Source: a virus
DNA length: 21,323 bases
Virus record (IMG/VR): IMGVR_UViG_3300028569_000197
Span: 1 to 21,323 of that record
Direction: 5' to 3' (one strand)
Below, piece by piece: positions 7,847 to 15,648 of this stretch. Each line of letters opens with the position of its first letter. Positions within the stretch are counted from its first letter, which is position 1. Made by a program: the position numbers and the translations under genes. The notes under the pieces were generated by a model, which was not told the DNA's origin, ran no database searches, and saw nothing but the letters and a program-made list of their open reading frames with translations.

Positions 7847-8065
7847 TCAGGCCGCGACCGCCACGCCGAGACCGACCAGCACCGCCGCCTCGGCGGGCGT
7901 CACCACCAGCGTCTCGCCGATATCGTAGCGGCGATCAGCGTGGATGGGCGACAGCGCCCGCACTTCGACCATGATCGGCGGGCGGTCTTCGCCACCCGCC
8001 GCATCCACGGCATCGGCGGCCAGGTCGGCCATGACAGCGCCTGCCGCGCGAGGGTTGCGCGGCAT
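7847..8065 (-). CDS. Small DUF7210-like protein of the head module
   Basis: A protein of 72 residues whose ATG overlaps the major capsid stop (TGATG). The second half, RRYDIGETLVVTPAEAAVLV with GLGVA, follows the pattern of small phage proteins (DUF7210) in which a short beta-rich region precedes a helix ending in LxxLGxA. It sits between the capsid and DUF1320 genes, like Mu gp35. Function unknown; a role at the head-tail interface is only suggested by place. Confidence 0.7.
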   Translation of the reverse strand: MPRNPRAAGAVMADLAADAVDAAGGEDRPPIMVEVRALSPIHADRRYDIGETLVVTPAEAAVLVGLGVAVAA

Positions 8066-8997
8066 CAGGCGACCGCGTTCTGCCAGAAATAGCCCAGGTC
8101 GTTGGCGGAGATGACCTCCTTGACGCTCTCGCCCGCGCGCACGCGCACGCCGCCGCGCAGGCCGGCCTTGGGTTCGGGCATCGAGCCCGCGATGCGCGTG
8201 CCGAACTGCGCGGTCCAGCAGAAGGTCGGCATCCGGTTCGGCCCCGCCGGGCTGGTGTCGCGGCGGATCAGTGCGGCGTGCTTGCCCCAGACCGGGGCGT
8301 AGGTCGCTTCCCGGCCCAGGCGCGCCGTGTTGCGCAGCCCGCGGCCGACCAGGACCTCGTCCAGCTCCAGCGCCGCGGCCAGCTGTTCGCGCGTGATGAT
8401 GCCGGCCGTCTGGGCCGTGCCGTAAACGGCCTGCACCACGCGCGTGTGCTGGCGCATCGCCGTCCAGGTAGCCTGGCCCAGCACCAGCACATTGCCCGGC
8501 ATCACCATGGCGTCGCGCGCCTTCATGATGACGTCCAGCGGGTTGCTGACCGAATAGTCGGACCACTGCGCAGTCCCGCTCAGCGTGGCGCGGTTGGCCG
8601 CGGCATAGGTGTTCAGGCCGAACACCAGGTCCGCGACGCGCTGTTCGCGGTCGAGCAGAAGCAGGTTCATCACGCCCTCGGTCGCCCGGGCCAGCGGGTC
8701 ATAGTTGGCCGGGGCATTGTCGATGTCGCGCTGCGGGATCACGTCATCCAGACCGTAATCCTCGGTGGATGCCGCCACTTCCTCGGCGGTGAATTCCACC
8801 TCGCGCGGCTGGCTCTTGCGGCCGACGCGCGTATCGGGAACCGTGAAGCCTTCCGCCACGGTGTGCCGCAGATACTCGAATTCCTGCGCGAAGACCGGCA
8901 CGCGCGGCGCGACCTGGTCTGCGATCATGTCGCGATTGCTGTAGCGGATCGCGACCGCGGTCAGCGTCGGCTGGATCGGAAAGGGGGCGTTTGCCAT
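8065..8997 (-). CDS. Major capsid protein
   Basis: A protein of 310 residues starting MANAPFPIQPTLTAVAIRYS, with a GGGAG-type ribosome-binding site about ten bases upstream. The ALV-type opening is followed by IADQVAPRVPV (25-35), an acidic helix region DYGLDDVIPQRDIDNA (80-95), VLVLGQATWTAMRQH (170-184) and a C-terminal GYFWQNAV. This matches major capsid proteins of Mu-like siphoviruses of the HK97-fold group. It follows the protease/scaffold and decoration genes, the usual order protease - decoration - capsid. Its longer upstream open frame runs over the decoration gene and is not used. Confidence 0.9.
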   Translation of the reverse strand: MANAPFPIQPTLTAVAIRYSNRDMIADQVAPRVPVFAQEFEYLRHTVAEGFTVPDTRVGRKSQPREVEFTAEEVAASTEDYGLDDVIPQRDIDNAPANYDPLARATEGVMNLLLLDREQRVADLVFGLNTYAAANRATLSGTAQWSDYSVSNPLDVIMKARDAMVMPGNVLVLGQATWTAMRQHTRVVQAVYGTAQTAGIITREQLAAALELDEVLVGRGLRNTARLGREATYAPVWGKHAALIRRDTSPAGPNRMPTFCWTAQFGTRIAGSMPEPKAGLRGGVRVRAGESVKEVISANDLGYFWQNAVA

Positions 8998-9002
8998 GGT
9001 TA

Positions 9003-9737
9003 TCAGGCTCCCTGGATCGAGCCGGGCTCGATGGTGATGGTGACGGGATCGTTGGCGGCGGCGGCGCTGCTCAGCGCCAGGCCGATCACGCGGTTGTTGG
9101 CGCCGGCGGACGGCGCCGCCGCGACCACACGGCCCGTGCTGTCCACGGTCAGCAGCGCGCCTTCGGTGATGGCGGCCCCGGCAGTGGCCAGCGCCACCCC
9201 GTGATGCTGCACGAAGATGGTCGTCCCCGCGGCGCCGCCATTCAGCGCCACGCCGATCGACGCCTCGGTCGCGCCCGCCGCATGGACCACCTGGCCCGCC
9301 GTGGTGTGGAATTTGACGACACGGCTTGCCGTCACCGTGCCGCCCGCCGGGAATTGCGAAGACTGGCCGGTGATCGCGCCACGCATCAGCGCCACATCGA
9401 CGATATCGCCGGCCGCCCCCGCATCGAACAGCGCCATACCCAAAATCTGCTGGGTGGCGCCCGCCAGCGGCGCGGCGGCGATGGCGCGGCCGTCCGCGCC
9501 GGCGGTCAGCAGCGCGCCGACCGGGAAGGCACCGCCGGCCTCGACCGGCGCCACGCCCAGCACCTGGATGTCCACGCGCATTTGGCCCGCGGCGCCGCCG
9601 GGCTGCACGCACACCCCCATCAGCGCGCCGCCAGAGCCGGTGGCCTCCCGCACCGCGTTGGTGTTGACGTATTCGACCACATGCCGCTCAGCGATCGCGC
9701 CGCTGGCCTGGACGTTGCGCGTCAAGATATTGTTCAC
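9003..9737 (-). CDS. Capsid decoration (cement) protein, DUF2190-like, internally duplicated
   Basis: A protein of 244 residues rich in Gly, Ala and Val. The GTG start overlaps the upstream stop (GTGA) and has a GGAGG site six bases upstream. It is built of two similar halves. The clearest match is GALLTAGADGRAIAAAP (about 74-90) against GALLTVDSTGRVVAAAP (193-209). Both are followed by a copy of AGA-(T/N)-x-x-(I/V)-(L/I)-G-(M/L)-AL. Upstream of these, ALMGVCVQPGGAAG in half one resembles ASIGVALNGGAAG in half two. DUF2190 capsid cement proteins are normally about one such unit long. It would stabilise the capsid outer surface. Confidence 0.82.
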   Translation of the reverse strand: MNNILTRNVQASGAIAERHVVEYVNTNAVREATGSGGALMGVCVQPGGAAGQMRVDIQVLGVAPVEAGGAFPVGALLTAGADGRAIAAAPLAGATQQILGMALFDAGAAGDIVDVALMRGAITGQSSQFPAGGTVTASRVVKFHTTAGQVVHAAGATEASIGVALNGGAAGTTIFVQHHGVALATAGAAITEGALLTVDSTGRVVAAAPSAGANNRVIGLALSSAAAANDPVTITIEPGSIQGA

Positions 9738-10858
9738 GACTGACCTCCGGTCACGGCCCGCACGGCCTCGATGGTGGAAACCAGATTGCCCCGCGCCTTC
9801 TGGGCTTCCTGGAACGACGCGGCCGCGGCCGCGATTTCCTCGCCGCTGGCGCCCGCCGGCAGCGCGAACACGCCGCCCGCGCCCGCCACCTCGCCATAGG
9901 TCACCACGGTCGGGGCGGCGGCCAGCAGGGCGCGCAGCGCATCTCGCTGCGTCTCGGCGGGGCGGCCCTCAGCGAAGGCCACCGCATCACCGGCATCAAG
10001 GCGGGCCAGCAGCCCCGCCGCCAGCGGCGCATTGGCGGGCAGCAGCCGGCCTTCGGCCAGCAGACGCTCCAGGAAGGCGGCATCCTCGGCCGCGCGGGCA
10101 TGCGCCTCGCGCTCAGCAAAGGCAGCGGCCTGCCCGCGCAGCCGCGCCAGCTCAGCCTCCATCCCGGCGACCCGGGCTTCCTCCTGCTCTCGCCGCGCGC
10201 GCGCGGCATCGTCTTCGGTGGTGGCCACCCGGGGCATCTCCTGCGGTTCGGTGTAGGCGGGGCTGGGGGCGGGCGCTTCGCGCACGCGGTCCATGGCGGC
10301 CTGTTCGGCCAGCATCTCGATCTGATCGGCGGGCAGCGCCGCATCCGCGCGTTCCTGCCCGACCTGGCCGATCATCAGGTCGCGCAAGCCGCGGAACAGG
10401 CGCGCCACCAGGCTGAGCGACAGCCCATCCGCGAATTCCACCACACCGTCATCGGCGGCGGCGAATTGCACGGGCCGAAGCCCCTTCACGGCCGGCGGCT
10501 GCGCGCCGAGGAAGCCCACATGCCGCAGGTACCAGACGCCGGGTTTCGGGTTGGTGGCGGCATCGGGCCGATAGAAACTGGCGCTGACCTTCTGGTAGCG
10601 GCCTTCGCGAACCAGCTCGGCGAATGCGACATCCACCTGCCGCGCGCTGGCGCGCAGCCGCCCATCCACCACGTCCAGGCCGGACACCCAGCCATAGGCC
10701 GGCCCATCCGTTGCCGGATGGCCCACCACGATCGGCGCCTCATGCAGCGCCGGGTCATAGGCCGCGGCCATCGCTGCCAGATCGGCGTCGGTGAAGGCGA
10801 TGGTCGCGCCACCCATGTCGGTGTGGCGGCCGGGCCGGAAGATCTCGATCGGCTGCAC
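9734..10858 (-). CDS. Head maturation protease and scaffold (Mu gpI-like)
   Basis: A protein of 374 residues. The start is set at the GTG giving M-QPIEIFRPGRHTDMGG, because AGGAGA lies nine bases upstream; an earlier in-frame GTG 11 codons upstream lacks such a site and would include it. Protease-type blocks are IVVGHP (43-48), YQKVSASFY (88-96, with a candidate catalytic Ser) and LRHVGFLGAQPPAVKGL (111-127). These are characteristic of Mu I proteins (phage protease). Residues about 205-270 are Arg/Glu/Ala-rich and probably coiled-coil. This is the scaffold part that Mu makes separately as Z. Its C-terminal end overlaps the decoration gene. No convincing internal Z-type start was found. Confidence 0.88.
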   Translation of the reverse strand: MQPIEIFRPGRHTDMGGATIAFTDADLAAMAAAYDPALHEAPIVVGHPATDGPAYGWVSGLDVVDGRLRASARQVDVAFAELVREGRYQKVSASFYRPDAATNPKPGVWYLRHVGFLGAQPPAVKGLRPVQFAAADDGVVEFADGLSLSLVARLFRGLRDLMIGQVGQERADAALPADQIEMLAEQAAMDRVREAPAPSPAYTEPQEMPRVATTEDDAARARREQEEARVAGMEAELARLRGQAAAFAEREAHARAAEDAAFLERLLAEGRLLPANAPLAAGLLARLDAGDAVAFAEGRPAETQRDALRALLAAAPTVVTYGEVAGAGGVFALPAGASGEEIAAAAASFQEAQKARGNLVSTIEAVRAVTGGQS

Positions 10859-10867
10859 CAGAGGCTT

Positions 10868-10873
10868 TCTCCT
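10868..10873 (-). promoter_or_regulatory. Ribosome-binding site deciding the gene I start
   Basis: AGGAGA on the minus strand, nine bases before the GTG at 10858. It lies within the reading frame that would be used if the upstream GTG at 10891 were the start, so it favours the shorter protein. Confidence 0.7.
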
Positions 10874-10932
10874 GGACGCTTGCGGTCGCACGTCCTGGGG
10901 GGCACACTATGCAGGCGGCGGGGTGGCCATCA

Positions 10933-10950
10933 GGCTGACAGCGTTCAGCC
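10933..10950 (-). promoter_or_regulatory. Inverted repeat GGCTGA-N6-TCAGCC, candidate late-activator site upstream of gene I
   Basis: A perfect 6-bp dyad with a 6-base centre. On the minus strand it is flanked by bases also shared with a second copy before lys at 18092-18109: GGGCTGAAC, three variable bases, GTCAGCCTG. It lies 75 bases before the gene I start and 21 bases upstream of a CATAGT -10-like box. That fits an activator overlapping a missing -35. Mu C binds a dyad in the equivalent place of late promoters. Confidence 0.65.
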
Positions 10951-11030
10951 CTACCCCCGGCGGAAACCGCGCCAGAAGCCCGCACAGGCCGCCCGGCCCG
11001 CCGCAGCCCCACCGCATCGGAAAGCCCGCC

Positions 11031-11064
11031 TTAGCCTGCTCTTAGTGTGCTCTTATCGCTCTTA
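11031..11064 (-). repeat. Four helically phased TAAG repeats
   Basis: On the minus strand, TAAGAGC occurs three times (at 11064-11058, 11055-11049 and 11044-11038). It is followed by a fourth, weaker TAAGGCG (11033-11027). The TAA elements start 9, 11 and 11 bases apart, about one helical turn, so they would face the same side of the DNA. The stretch is visibly richer in A+T than its surroundings. Role unknown: operator, upstream promoter element or gyrase/IHF-type site are possible. Confidence 0.5.
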
Positions 11065-11133
11065 TTCGCGTGCTGCGGGGACACGCGGTGCGCGGCGCTC
11101 GCACGGCGGCAGAGGCCGTGCTATCTCGGGCCC

Positions 11134-11172
11134 GCTGAGCGACTGCGGACGCCTGCATGGAATGCGCTCAGC
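11134..11172. repeat. 8-bp inverted repeat with 23-base centre
   Basis: GCTGAGCG (11134-11141) is exactly complementary to CGCTCAGC (11165-11172). It lies 32 bases after the stop of the minor head gene, so it could form a hairpin in the late transcript or be a binding site. There is no U-tract after it, so it is a poor intrinsic terminator. Confidence 0.4.
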
Positions 11173-11203
11173 CGGGGCGCGGTGGCGATCGCCGCCCCCC
11201 AAT

Positions 11204-12532
11204 CTACTCGCCTCGCCGATAGATCAGGATGCCCTGGCGCCTGCGCTCCAGTGCCCGGTCCATCGGCTCCTGGCTCGCCCGGTCGGCGCTGGGCTCATAG
11301 GCGGTCAGGCCCTCCCAGGCGCCGCCCACCAGCCGAAAAACCGCAAAGCCGCTGCGCAGCCGGTCGGCCGAGACGAAGCGGGCGATGTAGTGGCGAACCA
11401 GCCGCACGCGCGGCTTGCCGTCCCGGTCTTCGGTGGCCTCCAGCATCGCCCAAATCTCATCAGGGTCGCGGATCGCATCCGCTGCCAGCAGGATGGTCGG
11501 CGCGCGCCCGCTCTTGGTCACCTTCAGCGGTCCGCCGGGGAACGCCTCGAACAGCGACAGGCCGATCGCCAAGCTGCTGCCGACCACGTCGCGGAAGCCG
11601 GCCGGCTGTTCGGGTGTCGCGCCGAATTCGGCCAGGAACCGCCGGGCATACTCGGCCGGCGGCAGGTCGGGCGGCAGGATGCGGCCCGGGGCGACCGGCC
11701 TGGCATCGGGCAGCGGCGGCTTCGGCGAGGTGCCGCCCAGGATGCGCGGCCGGGCCAGATCATCGCCCCCGGTCATGTCCCGCAGCGTCACCAGCGGATG
11801 CTCACCCGCCGGGCGCGGCACCACCCCGTCCAGCGGACGCTGGCCCGGATTGTGGCCGAAGCCGGTGTCGATGCCCTGCGGCACGCGCACGGTCTGCGGC
11901 CCGCTGGCGGTGTTCACCTGGCGGTTCTCGAACGCCACCTCCGGCGCCTGGTCGGACACTGTCCAGCCTTCCCGCCGCAGCAGCCCGGGCGAGACCAGCA
12001 GCACCGTGCAGCGGCAGCCCCACCCGTTCTTCGGCGCATGGGTCCGCCACCAGCGATCGCTGGCGCGCAGCGTCACGCCGTTCCACGCCGCATGCTGGGG
12101 GCGCGTTGCCGCATCCATCGTGGCGACATAGCGCACCCAGAAATCGCGCCCGTCCCGCTCAGCCTCGGCGATCTGCCGCCATTTCCCGGCTTCCCGCGAT
12201 TGGCCGAGGTTGGTCTCGAAGATCACGCGGGCGCGCCAGCCGATCGGGCCGCGATAAGTCCAGCCCTCACGCGCCACGATGGCGGCGAACTGGCGCTGGA
12301 AGTGCCGCGCATCCCGGCCATCGGCCTGCGTCTCCAGCAGCGCCTGCCCCAGGGATTGCAACAGGCTTTCTTTCTTGGCCCCGGCGACCGCGAAGCCCCA
12401 ATTGTTGATCTCGCCCAGCGTGTCGGTCCAGCGATCGGACGGCAGCAGGGTGCCGATGCGCTGGCGCAGCGCTTCGGCCTGCTCGGTGAACGGCACGCCA
12501 CCATTCACGGCGCCGGCGATGCTGCCCGACAC
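11204..12532 (-). CDS. Minor head protein (Mu gpF / SPP1 gp7-like) with C-terminal PBECR2 nuclease-like domain
   Basis: A protein of 442 residues with a GTG start two bases after the portal stop. Residues about 70-180 form the gpF-like head morphogenesis domain: FQRQFAAIVAREGWTYRGP, RARVIFETNL, and HAPKNGWGCRCTVLLVS, which carries the typical CxC (173, 175). A proline-rich linker (about 265-290) leads to a second domain, 290-442, with RVRLVRHYIARF, FAVFRLVGGAWEGLTAYEP and a terminal RRRQGILIYR. This second domain matches the PBECR2 type (phage Barnase-EndoU-ColicinE5/D-RelE-like nuclease) as I recall it. The N-terminal part is known to sit near the portal and to be injected or cofactor-like. 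The nuclease role is an inference from fold family. Confidence 0.85.
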   Translation of the reverse strand: MSGSIAGAVNGGVPFTEQAEALRQRIGTLLPSDRWTDTLGEINNWGFAVAGAKKESLLQSLGQALLETQADGRDARHFQRQFAAIVAREGWTYRGPIGWRARVIFETNLGQSREAGKWRQIAEAERDGRDFWVRYVATMDAATRPQHAAWNGVTLRASDRWWRTHAPKNGWGCRCTVLLVSPGLLRREGWTVSDQAPEVAFENRQVNTASGPQTVRVPQGIDTGFGHNPGQRPLDGVVPRPAGEHPLVTLRDMTGGDDLARPRILGGTSPKPPLPDARPVAPGRILPPDLPPAEYARRFLAEFGATPEQPAGFRDVVGSSLAIGLSLFEAFPGGPLKVTKSGRAPTILLAADAIRDPDEIWAMLEATEDRDGKPRVRLVRHYIARFVSADRLRSGFAVFRLVGGAWEGLTAYEPSADRASQEPMDRALERRRQGILIYRRGE

Positions 12533-12534
12533 GG

Positions 12535-14073
12535 CTAGCGAAGCCCGTCTGCGATTTCCGCGCGCCCGGTCAGGTGCGCCACCACCAGCGCCTGCGCCAT
12601 CACTTCAGCCAGCCCATCCGTGGCCAGCGCGGGATAGAGGCGCAGCATGGCGTCCGCCACCTCCTGCAGGCTGCCGCCACGGTCGGCCACCTCATCCACC
12701 GCGCGCTTCAGCTGATCCAGCCAGGCCTCGGTGTGGCGCGCGGCGGCGGGGCCCAGCTGCTCGGCCAGCGCCACCTCGGGCACCATGGCGGCCTGGGCCG
12801 CCCGGCTGCGCCGCCCGGCTTCGGCGAACAGCGCGGGCAGGTCGGTTGGCGGCGGCGCGGCGGCACGCGGCTCGGCCTCCCAGCCCTCGCCATAGGTGTC
12901 GCGGATATACTCCTCGGTCGGGCGGTAGCCGAGCCGGCGCACCTTCTCGTCCCGGCCCGCGCGGGCCACCAGGTCCTCGGGCTCGCTCACGTCCCACCAG
13001 ATGCGCGGATAGGCCAGGCCGGACGCGGCATAGCCCGGCACGTTCAGATCGACGATCCATTGGACCAGGCCGCTGTTCAGCGTGTCCGACAGCAGGTCAG
13101 CATCGCCCTTGGTGATCTCCAGCCGGACCTCATTGTGGACCTGCCCCAGCGCGCGGCTGCCGGCGGCCCCGGCGCTGGTGGTCAGCGTCTGGCCCAGGAT
13201 CACCTTGCTGATGTCCTCATCCATGTAGCGGGCCAGGCTTTCATAGGCATCGAAGGTGCCGGCGCGCTTCGCCTCCACCAGCTCCACCACCATGCCGTCC
13301 GGCACGATCACGCCGGCCTCGCTGGCGATCGCCTGCAGGGCCGCCAGCAGCTTGTCCTGCTCGGCCTCCGAGGCGCCGGCGGGATAGCGGCCCAGCGCGG
13401 TGGGCTGGCCGAATTTCTCCAGCGCCGACAGCCAGAAGCCAATGCCCTGCCGCTTGAAATAGACCGGCCAGAACAGCCGGCTTCCCAGGCCGAGACCCCA
13501 CGGGTCCTCATACTTGGCGCCGAAGCGGTGCACCACGAACTTGCGGGGCGGCACCGGGTCGCCATCGGTGGGGCGCGCGCGGGACAGCAGCCGCAGCTCC
13601 GGCTCGCCCTCGGCCGGCACATGCCACGCGAAGCGCCGCGGGTCGCGGCCGCGCAGGTCGAACGGCATGATCTCGGCGCCGCGGCGTCGCCACATTACCT
13701 CCACCACCGCCAGACCCTTTAGCAGCGCATCCAGCAGCTTTTCGACGCCCTGGTTGAAGCGCGCACCGTCCAGCGCGCGCCTGACAAGGTCTCGCGCGGC
13801 TTCGGCGCGCGGGTCCTCGGCGCCGGCATCGACGGACCATTCGCGGCCGAGTAGCGCCATGCGACGCTTGCCCAACTCGCACCCCACCTGCGGGTCGCGC
13901 TCCAGCTCATCATACAGGGCCAGCCCCTTGCCGGCGCCGCGCGTGGTGAGGATGGGGTCCGAAAGCGGGAAGCGGTCCCCGTAGAACCAGCGGTTCGGGT
14001 CGCTGGCGATGCTGGCGATTTCGCGCGGCGGCGGGGCGGCGGGGCGGCGCTCCGGCTCGATGCTGTCGGACAT
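12535..14073 (-). CDS. Portal protein (DUF935, Mu gp29-like)
   Basis: A protein of 512 residues. The blocks DPILTTRGAGKGLALYDELE, DPQVGCELGKRRMALLGREW, then FNQGVEKLLDALLKGLAVVE and VILGQTLTTSAGAAGSRALG are typical of DUF935, the Mu portal family. The portal forms the dodecameric ring at the head vertex through which DNA is pumped by the terminase. A C-terminal helical tail (about 400-512) is variable in the family. The ATG lies three bases after the terminase stop. The gene order TerL - portal - gpF is that of Mu. Confidence 0.93.
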   Translation of the reverse strand: MSDSIEPERRPAAPPPREIASIASDPNRWFYGDRFPLSDPILTTRGAGKGLALYDELERDPQVGCELGKRRMALLGREWSVDAGAEDPRAEAARDLVRRALDGARFNQGVEKLLDALLKGLAVVEVMWRRRGAEIMPFDLRGRDPRRFAWHVPAEGEPELRLLSRARPTDGDPVPPRKFVVHRFGAKYEDPWGLGLGSRLFWPVYFKRQGIGFWLSALEKFGQPTALGRYPAGASEAEQDKLLAALQAIASEAGVIVPDGMVVELVEAKRAGTFDAYESLARYMDEDISKVILGQTLTTSAGAAGSRALGQVHNEVRLEITKGDADLLSDTLNSGLVQWIVDLNVPGYAASGLAYPRIWWDVSEPEDLVARAGRDEKVRRLGYRPTEEYIRDTYGEGWEAEPRAAAPPPTDLPALFAEAGRRSRAAQAAMVPEVALAEQLGPAAARHTEAWLDQLKRAVDEVADRGGSLQEVADAMLRLYPALATDGLAEVMAQALVVAHLTGRAEIADGLR

Positions 14074-14076
14074 GGG

Positions 14077-15645
14077 TCAGCCCTCCAGGGCGGCGCGAAA
14101 GCCGGCTGCCGCGCGGACGGCGGCGCGCGGCTGGCCGAGTGATCGGAATGCGATGTCGGCGGGGGCGGTCAGGGTTGCGCGGTGCGCCAGCAGCAGCGCC
14201 ACCAGGCTGTCGCCATGCCGCTGTTCGCCGTCGCTGCCATTGTAGCGGGCATCGCCCATGGTGGGCAGGCCATTGACCAGGACGGCGGCGCGGTGGTCGG
14301 CGATGATGTCCTCATCCGCCGGCAGGATCAGCGACCGATCTTCCAGCGCGGCGCGATATTCCGGGAACGCCGCCGCGTACCAGGCCACCGTCGCCTTGAC
14401 GCATTCCACGCGCGCCGCGCCGAAGCGCTGCTGCGCGGCCTCAGCGTGGGACTGGCCATTGCCGCGCGCATCCAGCGCGCCGCGCCAGCGCGTCAGGCCC
14501 TCCAGCAGCTCGAACAGCACGAATTGCTGCACGTCGAAGGGGATGCGCCGCAGCTCCAGCACGAAGGCGGTGCGCCAGGTGGCGGGTCCGGTTTCCTCCA
14601 GCACCGCGATGTCCGACAGGTCGCCATCGCGGCCGAAATCCTGGCCGAATGTGTGCCGGCGGCTGGGGTCGAGGCCGCGCAGAAGGGGGCGCACGTGTAT
14701 ATCGAACCACACCCGCGCCTGCGCCATGCGCGTATCGTCCAGGTACCAGCCCTCGCCCTGCGACCAGCGCACCACCGGGATGCCGGGCTCGGCCGCGCGG
14801 CGGGCCAGGGCGGTCGGGATATAGGCGCCGGAGGAGCGGCGCGGGATCGCCTCCAGCTCCTCATCGCGGGCTTCGTGGCGCGGGCCATAGGCGCGGTGGA
14901 TGCGGTCCAGCCATTCGGCCTTGGCGGCCGGCGTGGGCTGCCAGCCGCGCATCAGGCAGACGCGCTCATAAAGGCCGTTCGCCACGGCGGCGCTGAAGGG
15001 GATGGTGTGGATGCTGTAGTCATACAGGCCCTTGGCCGTATCCAGGATCATCGAATTAAACGGGTTGTCCTGGCCATTGTGGGTGCTGATCACGCGGATG
15101 CGGCCGCCCCAGATCAGCAGCGCGTTCACCGCATCCAGCACCAGGCCCACATCCTTGTGGAATGCTGCCTCGTCGATCACCACCACGCCCTGGAGACCGC
15201 GGATATTGGCCGGCCGGCTGGACAGCGCGACCACCTGGAAGCCGCTGGCAAAGCGCACCCGGTAGGCCGCGATGTGCTTGCTGTCCCCGTCTTCGCGCTG
15301 ATCCTCGAACAGGAATTCCTCGACCGCCAGCAGCTCCTTCGCCACCACGCGCGCGAAATGGGCCACGTAGCGGATGAACTCCAGGCCCTTTTCCTTGGTG
15401 TCGCCGATGTAGAACACATTGTCGCCGCCGCCGCTGCGCGATGTGCTGGCGATGATCGTGTCGTCCAGCGCCTCGGCATAGGTGATGCCGGTGCGGCGCC
15501 CCTTGGCGCACAGCTTCATGGGCGAGGCATCTTCCAGCCAGGCGCGCTGATGCGCCATCAGGATGCCCTCGGCCAGCGGATCATGCGCGGCGGGCAGGGC
15601 CGATGGGGCAAGCAGCCCATCAAGCTCGGCGGATGACGCGCCCAC
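14077..15645 (-). CDS. Terminase large subunit (Mu gp28-like)
   Basis: A protein of 522 residues starting at a GTG three bases after the small terminase stop. ATPase signals are visible: a Walker A variant KGRRTGIT (48-55), Walker B VVVIDEAAF (154-162, D158/E159), and a coupling-type motif STHNG (187-191). The nuclease part begins at TFGQDFGRDGDLSDIAVLEE (about 332-351) with acidic residues D336, D340 and D342 as candidates for metal binding. Further conserved sequence is WYAAAFPEYRAALEDRSLIL. It packages DNA by the Mu headful mechanism together with the DUF3486 protein. Confidence 0.94.
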   Translation of the reverse strand: MGASSAELDGLLAPSALPAAHDPLAEGILMAHQRAWLEDASPMKLCAKGRRTGITYAEALDDTIIASTSRSGGGDNVFYIGDTKEKGLEFIRYVAHFARVVAKELLAVEEFLFEDQREDGDSKHIAAYRVRFASGFQVVALSSRPANIRGLQGVVVIDEAAFHKDVGLVLDAVNALLIWGGRIRVISTHNGQDNPFNSMILDTAKGLYDYSIHTIPFSAAVANGLYERVCLMRGWQPTPAAKAEWLDRIHRAYGPRHEARDEELEAIPRRSSGAYIPTALARRAAEPGIPVVRWSQGEGWYLDDTRMAQARVWFDIHVRPLLRGLDPSRRHTFGQDFGRDGDLSDIAVLEETGPATWRTAFVLELRRIPFDVQQFVLFELLEGLTRWRGALDARGNGQSHAEAAQQRFGAARVECVKATVAWYAAAFPEYRAALEDRSLILPADEDIIADHRAAVLVNGLPTMGDARYNGSDGEQRHGDSLVALLLAHRATLTAPADIAFRSLGQPRAAVRAAAGFRAALEG

Positions 15646-15648
15646 CGA

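Larger units (their letters stand above)
10874..11203. other. Non-coding island between minor head gene and gene I
   Basis: About 330 bases without a credible gene, the longest gap in the late region. Frames here give only Arg/Ala-rich shadow peptides. It holds, from right to left, an 8-bp inverted repeat, a group of phased TAAG repeats, a copy of the lys-type inverted repeat, and a possible -10 box (CATAGT, 10911-10906) 21 bases beyond that repeat. In Mu the corresponding place carries the late promoter PI and the central strong gyrase site. Promoter activity is therefore likely but not proven. Confidence 0.7.

Noticed and set aside
9734-10400. Internal scaffold (Mu Z-like) start within gene I
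   Set aside because: Candidate internal ATGs have no ribosome-binding site at proper distance; one AGGAGG lies about 17 bases from an ATG, too far to be convincing.
10859-10891. Upstream GTG start for gene I
   Set aside because: The AGGAGA site lies inside this extension, nine bases before the later GTG, which also begins at the usual family start QPIEIF.
10100-12538. 812-codon plus-strand open frame across the gene I, island and minor head region
   Set aside because: It crosses two well-recognised minus-strand genes and the island, has no domain and no ribosome-binding site, and is an open frame by base composition only.
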